From assembly GCA_039208045.1 (NCBI GenBank), contig JBCCRH010000238.1:1-9310 (forward strand): a stretch of 9,310 nt of DNA. The letters are read 5' to 3'. Numbering within the stretch: the stretch's first letter is position 1; each line of letters starts with the position of its first letter. The DNA is from JBCCRH01 sp039208045 (GTDB lineage: Bacteria > Bacteroidota > Bacteroidia > Chitinophagales > Saprospiraceae). Shown one piece after another: positions 1 to 5,955 of the stretch. The notes beneath the pieces were generated by a model. It had not been told where the DNA came from and made no database searches. It saw only the letters and a list, made by a program, of their open reading frames with translations. A program made the position numbers and the translations under genes.

Positions 1-19
1 GGAAATGGTAAAAGGAAGT

Positions 20-53
20 CCTTTCGCGGATGACAAAGCCACGATGCGCGGGC
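20..53. repeat. 34-bp direct repeat, copy 1
   Basis: This stretch matches 147-180 at 32 of 34 positions; both copies start CCTTTCGCGGAT and end CCACGATGCGCGGGC. The two differences are G versus T at repeat positions 13 and 19. The copies are 127 bp apart and neither is coding in any convincing frame. The core (CGCGGAT-x-ACAAA-x-CCACG) can fold on itself in copy 2 but less well here, because the two substituted positions sit in the stem. This suggests a decayed copy of a small REP-like intergenic repeat. The match is seen directly; the REP-like label is inference. Confidence 0.7.
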
Positions 54-101
54 CGAGTACCGACTACAGGCTGCCCAACTAAGTCGGGCGCACATGGCGA
101 G

Positions 102-227
102 TAGCAGGTTAGTTTATACACAGATTGTCCATACAGGACAATATACCCTTTCGCGGATTACAAATCCACGATGCGCGGGCTGGGTTACATCGTTGTCCTG
201 TAGGGACAATCTGTCTGTAACTTGCTA
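102..227. repeat. Nested inverted-repeat element (REP/MITE-like)
   Basis: The outer arms are 102-111 and 218-227 (9 of 10 complementary). The main arms are 120-141 and 193-214, which are reverse complements at 21 of 22 positions. Each main arm is also a small hairpin by itself: ATTGTCC 124-130 with GGACAAT 136-142, and TGTCC with GGACA in 195-209. Between the arms sits the second copy of the 34-bp repeat (147-180), which folds with stem CGCGGATT/AATCCACG around an ACA loop, with one C-A mismatch. The whole could form a multi-branched structure in single-stranded DNA or RNA. No transposase lies beside it and no target-site duplication is evident, so it could be a non-autonomous repeat, a BIME-like cluster or a structured transcript. 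Its position downstream of the 3' end of the minus-strand gene at 285 is also compatible with a role in 3'-end formation. Confidence 0.6.
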
Positions 228-242
228 GCCTGTACGTAGAAC

Positions 243-264
243 TGCCCCTTAGGGGCAATCTGTT
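243..264. repeat. Third related hairpin plus AATCTGT tail
   Basis: TGCCCCTTAGGGGCA (243-257) forms a 6-bp stem and is followed by ATCTGT. It aligns without gaps to 195-216, where the hairpin is TGTCCTGTAGGGACA followed by the same ATCTGT. One T-to-C change in the 5' side of the stem is matched by an A-to-G change in the 3' side, so pairing is kept. It lies 21 bp beyond the stop codon of the minus-strand gene at 285. It lacks a T-run on either strand, so it is not a classical intrinsic terminator. Confidence 0.5.
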
Positions 265-284
265 AGCACTAGCCATCTCCGCCC

Positions 285-1319
285 CTACCTTTCCCTACTT
301 ACCACCTCCCAGCGCTCCCCCCAGTGCTTCTCCAAAGGCGTATCAATGGCACTTTCCCACTTCATTGTAGGGTGTTGCTGGATATACTGTGCTATTTGGA
401 GTTGCCGTGGCGATAGGTATTTAGCGAAAGCGACTCGCGCTCCCAAAGCTGCATTGACCCGGCTAGCTTGTAGGCCAGTCATAGGCACATATTTGAGGGA
501 AGAATGCTGTAGGAAGTACTTAGGCTGATGATCCGCACGGAAGTTGCGTCGAGACTGCACTTTCTGGCTCCCCAGCTCAGCGGTGGCCGTGGCTTGCTGT
601 TCGGCAGTGGTCGTAAATACCTGGCTAGCGCATTGATGTTGCTGGGCCACCCCTAGCAATTCATCAAAAGAAACTACTGAAGGATCGTAGGTCACTTCTA
701 CCACTTCTCGCCCTCCCATAAAGCCAGCTTGGGTTTCGACTACTCCATCGATCTGACCTAGTTGTTTTTCGCCTGTCCAAAAGCAGTACATCGCAAAATC
801 GGCTGTTTCAGTGCCTAGCAGATTGGCTTGAAGCTCCTGCTCTAGTAAGCGAAGCCATTCGGGTTGCACCGTACCGCTCAGGTCTATTGCCTGGTTGATA
901 GCTTGTACCACTCGGAGTGGCGTGTAATTACCACTGACGCGTTCGATGATATTTTGCCCCTGTGCATTTACGATCCGAACAACAGGATTATTCCAGGCTG
1001 GTTCTTTGTAGCGCTTGAGCACTTTAGCATCTGCTCCTCTTTTATTGTTATAAATAGCCAAAGGCACAAAGTAGGTTTCGATGGCTTCTACAATCAGAGG
1101 ATGCTGAAGTACCTGTTGCCCATAGCGCTGGCAGGTGCTACAGCCAGGCACTTCTTGAAAAAGGATAAATATAGATTTGCCAGTATTAGCACTCACCTGC
1201 TGCGCTTGCTCGAACTGGCGGAGCCATTGTACATCCCCTAACTCCACGGGCTGCTGTGCAAATATTGTTTGTGTAAAGTAAAAGTAGCTGCTCAGTATAA
1301 ATACCCATCTCAGAACCAT
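285..1319 (-). CDS. Exported thioredoxin-like / MsrA-like fusion protein
   Basis: This is a 344-residue two-domain redox protein. Residues 1-21 are a signal peptide ending TIFA|QQ, which also supports the chosen start. Residues about 25-150 are a thioredoxin-like domain with VPGCSTC (C60 and C63 as the CxxC pair). The NPVVRIVNAQG stretch at 111-121 corresponds to the cis-Pro strand region of this fold. Residues about 173-295 resemble peptide-methionine sulfoxide reductase A: FAMYCFWTGE (C179 nucleophile position, E184), AGFMGGREVVEVTYDPSVVSFDELL (199-222), and DHQ at 263-265 followed by RVNAAL. Compared with E. coli MsrA as I recall it, two active-site loops are missing. I recall Bacteroidota Trx-like proteins with a VPG-C/U motif, some of them selenoproteins; here the codon is plain Cys. 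A role in periplasmic thiol or methionine-sulfoxide chemistry is inferred and catalysis is uncertain. The gene is divergent from the metalloprotease, with a 67-bp gap. Confidence 0.85.
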   Translation of the reverse strand: MVLRWVFILSSYFYFTQTIFAQQPVELGDVQWLRQFEQAQQVSANTGKSIFILFQEVPGCSTCQRYGQQVLQHPLIVEAIETYFVPLAIYNNKRGADAKVLKRYKEPAWNNPVVRIVNAQGQNIIERVSGNYTPLRVVQAINQAIDLSGTVQPEWLRLLEQELQANLLGTETADFAMYCFWTGEKQLGQIDGVVETQAGFMGGREVVEVTYDPSVVSFDELLGVAQQHQCASQVFTTTAEQQATATAELGSQKVQSRRNFRADHQPKYFLQHSSLKYVPMTGLQASRVNAALGARVAFAKYLSPRQLQIAQYIQQHPTMKWESAIDTPLEKHWGERWEVVSRER

Positions 1320-1386
1320 AACAGATTTTTTTTAATTTAGTCGAATCAAGTTGAAAAGTAACACCCCTTCATAAAATACGATCGAA

Positions 1387-3828
1387 ATGCGAATTCTTTT
1401 TTGTTTACTAATTGGGCTATTGTTGTGCAGTGCGACATTTGGCCAAGAAGAAAAAGTTAAAAAACTACCTACTATTGCCGAGAAGATAGCGAATATGCAA
1501 GCCTACGAGGGCTTTTTTAATTTTTATTGGGATGAGTATAAGGGCGATCTGTGGCTCGAAATCGCTCAGCTCAACACTGAGTTTTTGTATGTCAATTCCT
1601 TGACGGGTGGCGTTGGCTCCAATGATATTGGCCTGGACCGCAACCAATTGGGTGGGGAGCGAATTGTGAAATTTATCAAAAGTGGCCCCAAAATTCTGAT
1701 GGTACAGCCAAATTATGAGTACCGAGCAGTGAGTGATAATGCGGAGGAGCGCCGGTCAGTGGAAGAGGCGTTTGCACAATCGGTACTTTTTGGTTTTCGG
1801 GTAGAGGCGAGCACAGAGGGGCGGTATCTGGTGAAGCTAACTTCATTTTTGATGCAAGATGCCCACCAAGTAGCACAACGACTAAAGCAACGTAATCAGG
1901 GTAATTACAAATTAGATAAGTCGCGCTCCATTCTTAATCTAAATCGCACCAAGAACTTCCCAAAGAACTCTGAGTTTGATGCCATGCTCACCTTTACGGG
2001 GGAAGCGAAAGGAAGGTGGATTAGTTCTGTTACACCTACTAGCAATGTAGTTACGGTGAGTCAGCACCATTCTTTTGTTGAGCTACCAGATAATAACTAT
2101 ACGCCAAGGGTATTCGATCCTAGAAGTGGCTACTTTCCGATCAGCTATAAAGATTATGCGACCCCTATCGATCAGTCTTTGGTCAAGCGATTCATTACGA
2201 GACATCGTTTGCAAAAGAAAGACCCATCCGCAGCTGTTAGTGAAGCGGTCGAGCCAATTATATATTATCTCGATAAGGGAGCACCTGAGCCCATCAAGTC
2301 AGCGCTCTTAGAAGGTGCAGCCTGGTGGAACCAAGCCTTTGAAGCAGCTGGCTATAAAGATGCCTTCCAAGTAAAAGTATTGCCCCCCGAGGCAGACCCT
2401 ATGGATGTGCGCTACAATGTAATCAATTGGGTGCATCGCTCTACGCGTGGCTGGTCGTACGGAAGTTCAGTGGTCGATCCGCGTACAGGAGAGATCATCA
2501 AGGGGCATGTACTGCTGGGCTCGCTACGCGTACGCCAAGACTTCATGATTGCCCAGGGCATGGTAGAAGCGTATGAAAATGGGACGAATCCTGATCCTCG
2601 TATGTTGGAAATGGCCTTAGCGCGTTTGCGGCAGCTCTCGGCACATGAGGTGGGACATACCCTAGGGCTAGCTCATAACTTTGCAGCAAGTCATAATGAT
2701 CGAGCATCAGTAATGGACTATCCGCATCCGCTTATTCGCATGGCCGGTGTTGGCAGCTTAAATTTTAATGATGCCTATGATATAGGTATTGGTGCTTGGG
2801 ATAAGCGTACGATCCTATATGGCTACCAAGATTTTCCGAAAAGAACAGATGAAGCGACTGCCCTTCAAGCTATTCTCAAAGAAAATAATGAGCTGGGGCT
2901 TGTGTACATCACAGATCGCGACGCACGCCCTGCTTACGGAAGCCACCCGCTTGCGCACCTCTGGGATAATGGAGAAAGAGCGGTAGATGAGCTTGCTAGA
3001 ATGATAGAAGTACGCAAAAAAGCAATAGCCAATTTTAGTGAAAAAAATATTCCAGTGGGCGCTCCGATGGCTACCTTGGAGAATGTCTTTGTACCCCTAT
3101 ATCTGTCGCACCGTTATCAGGTAGAAGCAGTTGCTAAGGTAATCGGAGGAGTGGATTACAGCTACAATGTACGTGGTGACGGACAAGCTGCACCTAGGCC
3201 CATCGATGTAATTCGACAGCGAGATGCGATGACTGCGCTACTGGGCACATTGGAGCCTAGTTTCTTAGCTATTCCAGAGCGTATTATACGCCTCATTCCG
3301 CCGCAACCTCCTGGCTACAACCGTGATCGAGAACTCTTCAAAACGCGCACTGGCCTGACCTTCGACCCAATTGCAGCAGCTGAAAGCTCAGCAGCGCATA
3401 CCATTCGTTTTATGTTGGAGCATCATCGCTTAGCTCGAATGGTGGAACAACATAGTCGTAATAGCCGCACTAATTTGACCTTGTCCTTGAGCCAATACCT
3501 TGATGAAATTACCGGCCAAGTGGCACGACGAAAAGGTTTAACTTCCTATGAAAAAACCTTAGCTCGTATGGTGGAAGTAAATGTGCTCAACCAACTGCTC
3601 CGCTTGGCTGGCGATGAGCAGGTGATGCCTCAGGTAAAAGCTGCTGTGGTTTCCGAAATTTTGGAGATCAAAAGAACGCGTGGTGTCCTTCGATTTAATG
3701 CCGAAGAAAATGACCATTGTAGATACCTGGTTTACCTTATCGATCAATTTTTAACTAATCCTGGACAGTTTGAGCTGCCTAAGCCTTTGCCAATGCCGGA
3801 TGGGTCGCCGATTGGGTGCGGGGAGTAG
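1387..3828 (+). CDS. Secreted zinc-dependent metalloprotease (DUF5117/DUF4953 type)
   Basis: This 813-residue protein begins with a signal peptide (1-19, ATFG|QEE). GFFNFYWDEYKGDLWLEI (42-59) is the typical opening of the DUF5118/DUF5117 region, which runs to about residue 275. The catalytic part carries the metzincin zinc site HEVGHTLGLAH at 420-430, with three His ligands and catalytic E421, and a Met-turn SVMDYP at 441-446. The long helical C-terminal half continues to the end, including IPPQPPGYNRD (646-656). Length and domain order match complete members of this Bacteroidota/Proteobacteria family, so it looks intact. There is no T9SS tail, so the likely location is periplasm or outer membrane surface. 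The biological substrate is unknown for the family and cannot be read from sequence. No Shine-Dalgarno precedes the ATG (ATCGAAATG), as is usual in Bacteroidota. The stop codon is embedded in G-tracts. Confidence 0.93.
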   Translation: MRILFCLLIGLLLCSATFGQEEKVKKLPTIAEKIANMQAYEGFFNFYWDEYKGDLWLEIAQLNTEFLYVNSLTGGVGSNDIGLDRNQLGGERIVKFIKSGPKILMVQPNYEYRAVSDNAEERRSVEEAFAQSVLFGFRVEASTEGRYLVKLTSFLMQDAHQVAQRLKQRNQGNYKLDKSRSILNLNRTKNFPKNSEFDAMLTFTGEAKGRWISSVTPTSNVVTVSQHHSFVELPDNNYTPRVFDPRSGYFPISYKDYATPIDQSLVKRFITRHRLQKKDPSAAVSEAVEPIIYYLDKGAPEPIKSALLEGAAWWNQAFEAAGYKDAFQVKVLPPEADPMDVRYNVINWVHRSTRGWSYGSSVVDPRTGEIIKGHVLLGSLRVRQDFMIAQGMVEAYENGTNPDPRMLEMALARLRQLSAHEVGHTLGLAHNFAASHNDRASVMDYPHPLIRMAGVGSLNFNDAYDIGIGAWDKRTILYGYQDFPKRTDEATALQAILKENNELGLVYITDRDARPAYGSHPLAHLWDNGERAVDELARMIEVRKKAIANFSEKNIPVGAPMATLENVFVPLYLSHRYQVEAVAKVIGGVDYSYNVRGDGQAAPRPIDVIRQRDAMTALLGTLEPSFLAIPERIIRLIPPQPPGYNRDRELFKTRTGLTFDPIAAAESSAAHTIRFMLEHHRLARMVEQHSRNSRTNLTLSLSQYLDEITGQVARRKGLTSYEKTLARMVEVNVLNQLLRLAGDEQVMPQVKAAVVSEILEIKRTRGVLRFNAEENDHCRYLVYLIDQFLTNPGQFELPKPLPMPDGSPIGCGE

Positions 3829-3860
3829 GGGAGGTTTTGGGGAGTTTGGGGGTTGAGGGG
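3820..3860 (+). other. Potential G-quadruplex overlapping the protease stop codon
   Basis: Five runs of at least four G lie at 3820-3823, 3828-3831, 3839-3842, 3848-3852 and 3857-3860. The intervening loops are 4, 7, 5 and 4 nt, which fits the standard G4 pattern with room to spare. The runs are on the coding strand, so the mRNA would carry them too. The G of the TAG stop (3826-3828) is the first base of the second run. Folding is not demonstrated. Confidence 0.55.
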
Positions 3861-4044
3861 TTTGGGAGTTGAGGAGTTGGAGAGTTTTGGGTGACGGGTG
3901 ACGGATTTGGTTTGGGGGGTTTTGGAGGACGGAGGAGGTTAGGACTAATGTGACTCTTATGTGCCCTTATGTGACTAATGTGGTTTATAAAAGTTTGGGG
4001 GTTTGAGGGTTGGGGAGTTTGGGAGGACGGAGGAGGACAAGGAC
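3861..4044. repeat. G/T-rich low-complexity spacer with short repeats
   Basis: This gene-free stretch consists mostly of variants of GGAGTTTTGGG and TTGAGG, almost free of C on the plus strand. Recognisable repeats are GTGACGG twice in tandem (3891-3904) and GGAGGACGGAGGAGG at 3924-3938 and again exactly at 4022-4036. Four octamers CTAATGTG / CTTATGTG / CTTATGTG / CTAATGTG begin at 3945, 3956, 3966 and 3975. No reading frame here has protein-like composition. It looks like replication-slippage-prone intergenic DNA rather than a gene remnant. Confidence 0.6.
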
Positions 4045-4068
4045 GTGGCTTTGCAGGAAAAAATCGTT

Positions 4069-4074
4069 AGGAGG
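4069..4074 (+). promoter_or_regulatory. Shine-Dalgarno-like AGGAGG before the 4089 gene
   Basis: TAGGAGGT is a strong anti-SD match, but it lies 14 nt before the ATG, longer than the usual 5-9 nt. Most genes in this window have no such motif. It may be fortuitous because the preceding DNA is rich in GGAGG. Confidence 0.35.
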
Positions 4075-4088
4075 TAAAATTAATTACT

Positions 4089-4748
4089 ATGAAACGGTAC
4101 TTCTTGCTTCCTATATTGCTAACGATCACCTTCTCTGCTGATGGCCAAAATTTGATTCCCAATCCCAGTTTTGAGGCAGTAAGTGCAGTAACTGATGATA
4201 AAATCTGTGCCAGCCGTGCGGATTTTGATGGGCGAGTACAAGATTGGTTTAGTCCAACTGATGTATCGCCGGATGTATATCGGATTCGCAAGGATAACAG
4301 CTTGCTGCCCGAGACTTTTCGGCTACCGCAACCGGTGGATGGGCAGTGCTTAGCGGGTATTATGACGAATTATCCATATAATATTTGTCAGACCTATAGA
4401 GAGTATATTTCTATTCCATTGAAAGAGCCGTTGGCTATTGACGAATACTATGTATTGGAGTTCTGGGTGACGCCTGGGGAATCGGATACCTACCAGTTGG
4501 GGGTCTATTTCAGTGAGGAAAAGATCGACTTGGAGCAGTGTGGTATGCTGGAGTTCTCTGCTCAATTCATGGCGAAGGATACCCTCCAAAAAGGGGAATG
4601 GAAGAAACTGCACTTTGCCTGGAAGCCCCTAAAGCCATATACTTATCTGACGGTGGGCAATTTTGAACGCACTGCCGAAGCAAAACGTCAGTATTTATTT
4701 TTGGATCAATTTTCACTGATCAAGAGGACGAGATCACGAGAGGAATAG
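4089..4748 (+). CDS. Exported protein with OmpA-N-domain-like jelly-roll fold
   Basis: This 219-residue protein has a signal peptide (1-19, SADG|QNL). The mature part begins with NLIPNPSFE (21-29). It continues with DWFSPTDVSPDVY (52-64), a G-x-x-x-x-Y/REYI stretch (QTYREYISIPLKEPL, 101-115), YYVLEFWV (120-127) and LFLDQFSLI (203-211). These phrases recur in the N-terminal, probably carbohydrate-binding-like beta-sandwich region that precedes OmpA domains in many Bacteroidota surface proteins. Here the domain stands alone with no OmpA C-terminal domain and no T9SS tail. Four cysteines (40, 87, 100, 151) are available for disulfides. The next gene starts 18 bp downstream on the same strand, so co-transcription is likely. 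Family placement is from memory of the motif; any ligand is unknown. Confidence 0.8.
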   Translation: MKRYFLLPILLTITFSADGQNLIPNPSFEAVSAVTDDKICASRADFDGRVQDWFSPTDVSPDVYRIRKDNSLLPETFRLPQPVDGQCLAGIMTNYPYNICQTYREYISIPLKEPLAIDEYYVLEFWVTPGESDTYQLGVYFSEEKIDLEQCGMLEFSAQFMAKDTLQKGEWKKLHFAWKPLKPYTYLTVGNFERTAEAKRQYLFLDQFSLIKRTRSREE

Positions 4749-4766
4749 GACTTAAATCCGTATCTA

Positions 4767-5705
4767 ATGAAACAGCTCTTCTTTTACTGCTTTACCTTTC
4801 AATTGGCATTCCACTTTGCTGGACAAGCCCAGACTATACCCGATTTTCAAACCACTTTTTATTTTGAAGATGCCATAGGGAATCGGGATTCTATTATTGT
4901 TGGGTATGATGAATTGGCTAGTGATTGTCAAGATGAAGACTTCGGGGAGATAACGCTCACCGCACCCTTTGATTCTACGTTTGAAGTAAGAGCGGCTGTC
5001 TATGCGCCACCTGTTCTTTGTCGTAGTGACTTAGGAAAAAAAGTAATTACTAAATCAGGAATTACTTGGCAGAATTGTCCATCTATGAATACAGTCATTT
5101 TTTATACTCATGCTAAGTATTGGCCAGTAACTGTCCGTTGGGATAGCTTAGTTTTTAGCACAGATTATTGTCGAAGTAGCTCCGCCATCCTAGATCATGT
5201 AACTGAGGAGGTAGCAGGACCAATACCTGCTAATCAAATCCCCCCTTATTTTGCTTGCTTGAGTGTACAAAGTGCAGCTTCTTTTACACTGCCTCGCGAT
5301 ACGCTTTTGGATGACTGGTCACCAGTAAGTATTGAAAAAGAAGTAGAGAGTCTAGGAATGCAAACAATCTATGGCCTCCGCTTTCATTATACATTCGAAG
5401 GTGGCTATTCGCCTTGCTTCTGGGTCACCACCCCCACTGAACACCCAATAACTTCCTCCCCAGACATACAACTCTTCCCCAATCCCACCACGGGGCAAGT
5501 AACGATTACTGGGTTGCAGGGCCATGCCTGGCAGCAGCTATTAGTGCTGGATAGCCAGGGGCGGATGCTAGAGCAGTTTGCTGCTCCGCAAGAGGGGCTT
5601 TCGTTGGAGTTGAGGGGACGAGCCTCGGGTTTGTATTTTTTGTGTTTCATGGATCGGGAAGGGAGGAAAGTAGTGCGCAAGGTAGTGCTACATAGTACGC
5701 CGTAA
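4767..5705 (+). CDS. Secreted protein with T9SS C-terminal sorting domain
   Basis: This 312-residue protein has a signal peptide (1-22, GQAQ|TIP). The central region (about 23-225) has six cysteines (54, 85, 104, 135, 164, 217) and no domain I recognise; IGNRDSIIVGYDE (37-49) resembles phrases common in Bacteroidota surface proteins of unknown function. Residues about 233-310 are a type A Por secretion-system sorting domain: IQLFPNPTTGQVTI (234-247), LLVLDSQGRML (258-268), ASGLYFLCF (286-294) and a basic KVVRKVVL end. This predicts export through Sec and then T9SS to the cell surface or medium. It follows the 4089 gene by 18 bp and precedes a strong hairpin, consistent with the end of a two-gene transcript. 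I cannot assign a function beyond secretion. Confidence 0.87.
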   Translation: MKQLFFYCFTFQLAFHFAGQAQTIPDFQTTFYFEDAIGNRDSIIVGYDELASDCQDEDFGEITLTAPFDSTFEVRAAVYAPPVLCRSDLGKKVITKSGITWQNCPSMNTVIFYTHAKYWPVTVRWDSLVFSTDYCRSSSAILDHVTEEVAGPIPANQIPPYFACLSVQSAASFTLPRDTLLDDWSPVSIEKEVESLGMQTIYGLRFHYTFEGGYSPCFWVTTPTEHPITSSPDIQLFPNPTTGQVTITGLQGHAWQQLLVLDSQGRMLEQFAAPQEGLSLELRGRASGLYFLCFMDREGRKVVRKVVLHSTP

Positions 5706-5743
5706 GTGGGAATGTTATCTAATTTGAGCTGTTTCCTGAGCTT

Positions 5744-5791
5744 AAACCTTGGACGTTTTGCTAGGCACGCACTTGTCAACGTCCAAGGTTT
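5744..5791. terminator. Perfect 14-bp stem-loop between convergent genes
   Basis: AAACCTTGGACGTT (5744-5757) is exactly complementary to AACGTCCAAGGTTT (5778-5791), with a 20-nt loop. It sits 38 bp after the secreted-protein stop and between convergent genes, the usual place for a bidirectional terminator. The T-run after it is short (TTTT at 5789-5792 is mostly within the stem), and the loop is longer than in typical intrinsic terminators. A repeat-element origin is therefore possible. Confidence 0.55.
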
Positions 5792-5828
5792 TGTGGGGGG
5801 CCTCGCAGCAGCGATAGAAACGGTACGA

Positions 5829-5926
5829 AGTAGGGCCAAGGGGTAACAGATGCAGGCTACAAGAAGGCTGAGTGGATAGCGAAGACTACTTGAAGCCTAT
5901 GGCAGCTGTACCGCTTGGCCCTGCTG
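5829..5926. repeat. Long imperfect inverted repeat
   Basis: The left arm is 5829-5866 and the right arm 5886-5926. The arms share GGGCCAAG/CTTGGCCC, GGTA..CAG/CTG..TACC, and AGGCT..CAAG..AG/CT..CTTG..AGCCT, with scattered mismatches and a small bulge. The loop is about 19 nt and contains AGTGGATAGCG (5871-5881), which recurs outside the hairpin at 5933-5943. No gene is present. It could be a folded 3' region of the ABC transcript, which runs leftward into it, or a decayed mobile repeat. Confidence 0.5.
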
Positions 5927-5955
5927 AGTTTTAGTGGATAGCGCGATTAGCTGCC

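Noticed and set aside
102..227. Insertion sequence or integron attC site
   Set aside because: No transposase or integrase is present in the window and no target duplication can be read. The core does not show the attC R-box pair (GTTRRRY/RYYYAAC) in the right places, so only a repeat-element label is kept.
1138..1140. Selenocysteine at the VPG-C position of the Trx-like domain
   Set aside because: The codon corresponding to C60 is an ordinary Cys codon in an uninterrupted frame (no TGA), so this copy is not a selenoprotein even if relatives might be.
864..1241. 125-codon open frame on the plus strand
   Set aside because: It is antisense to the thioredoxin-like domain, whose signal peptide and motifs are clear on the other strand; it is a shadow.
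3829..4088. Small gene in the G-rich spacer
   Set aside because: Frames through it would encode low-complexity Gly/Trp/Val/Leu strings with no plausible start or homology-like features.
5405..5839. 144-codon open frame on the minus strand
   Set aside because: It lies antisense to the T9SS tail of a well-supported protein and runs into the terminator hairpin. Its composition is not that of a recognisable protein and no start signal is evident.
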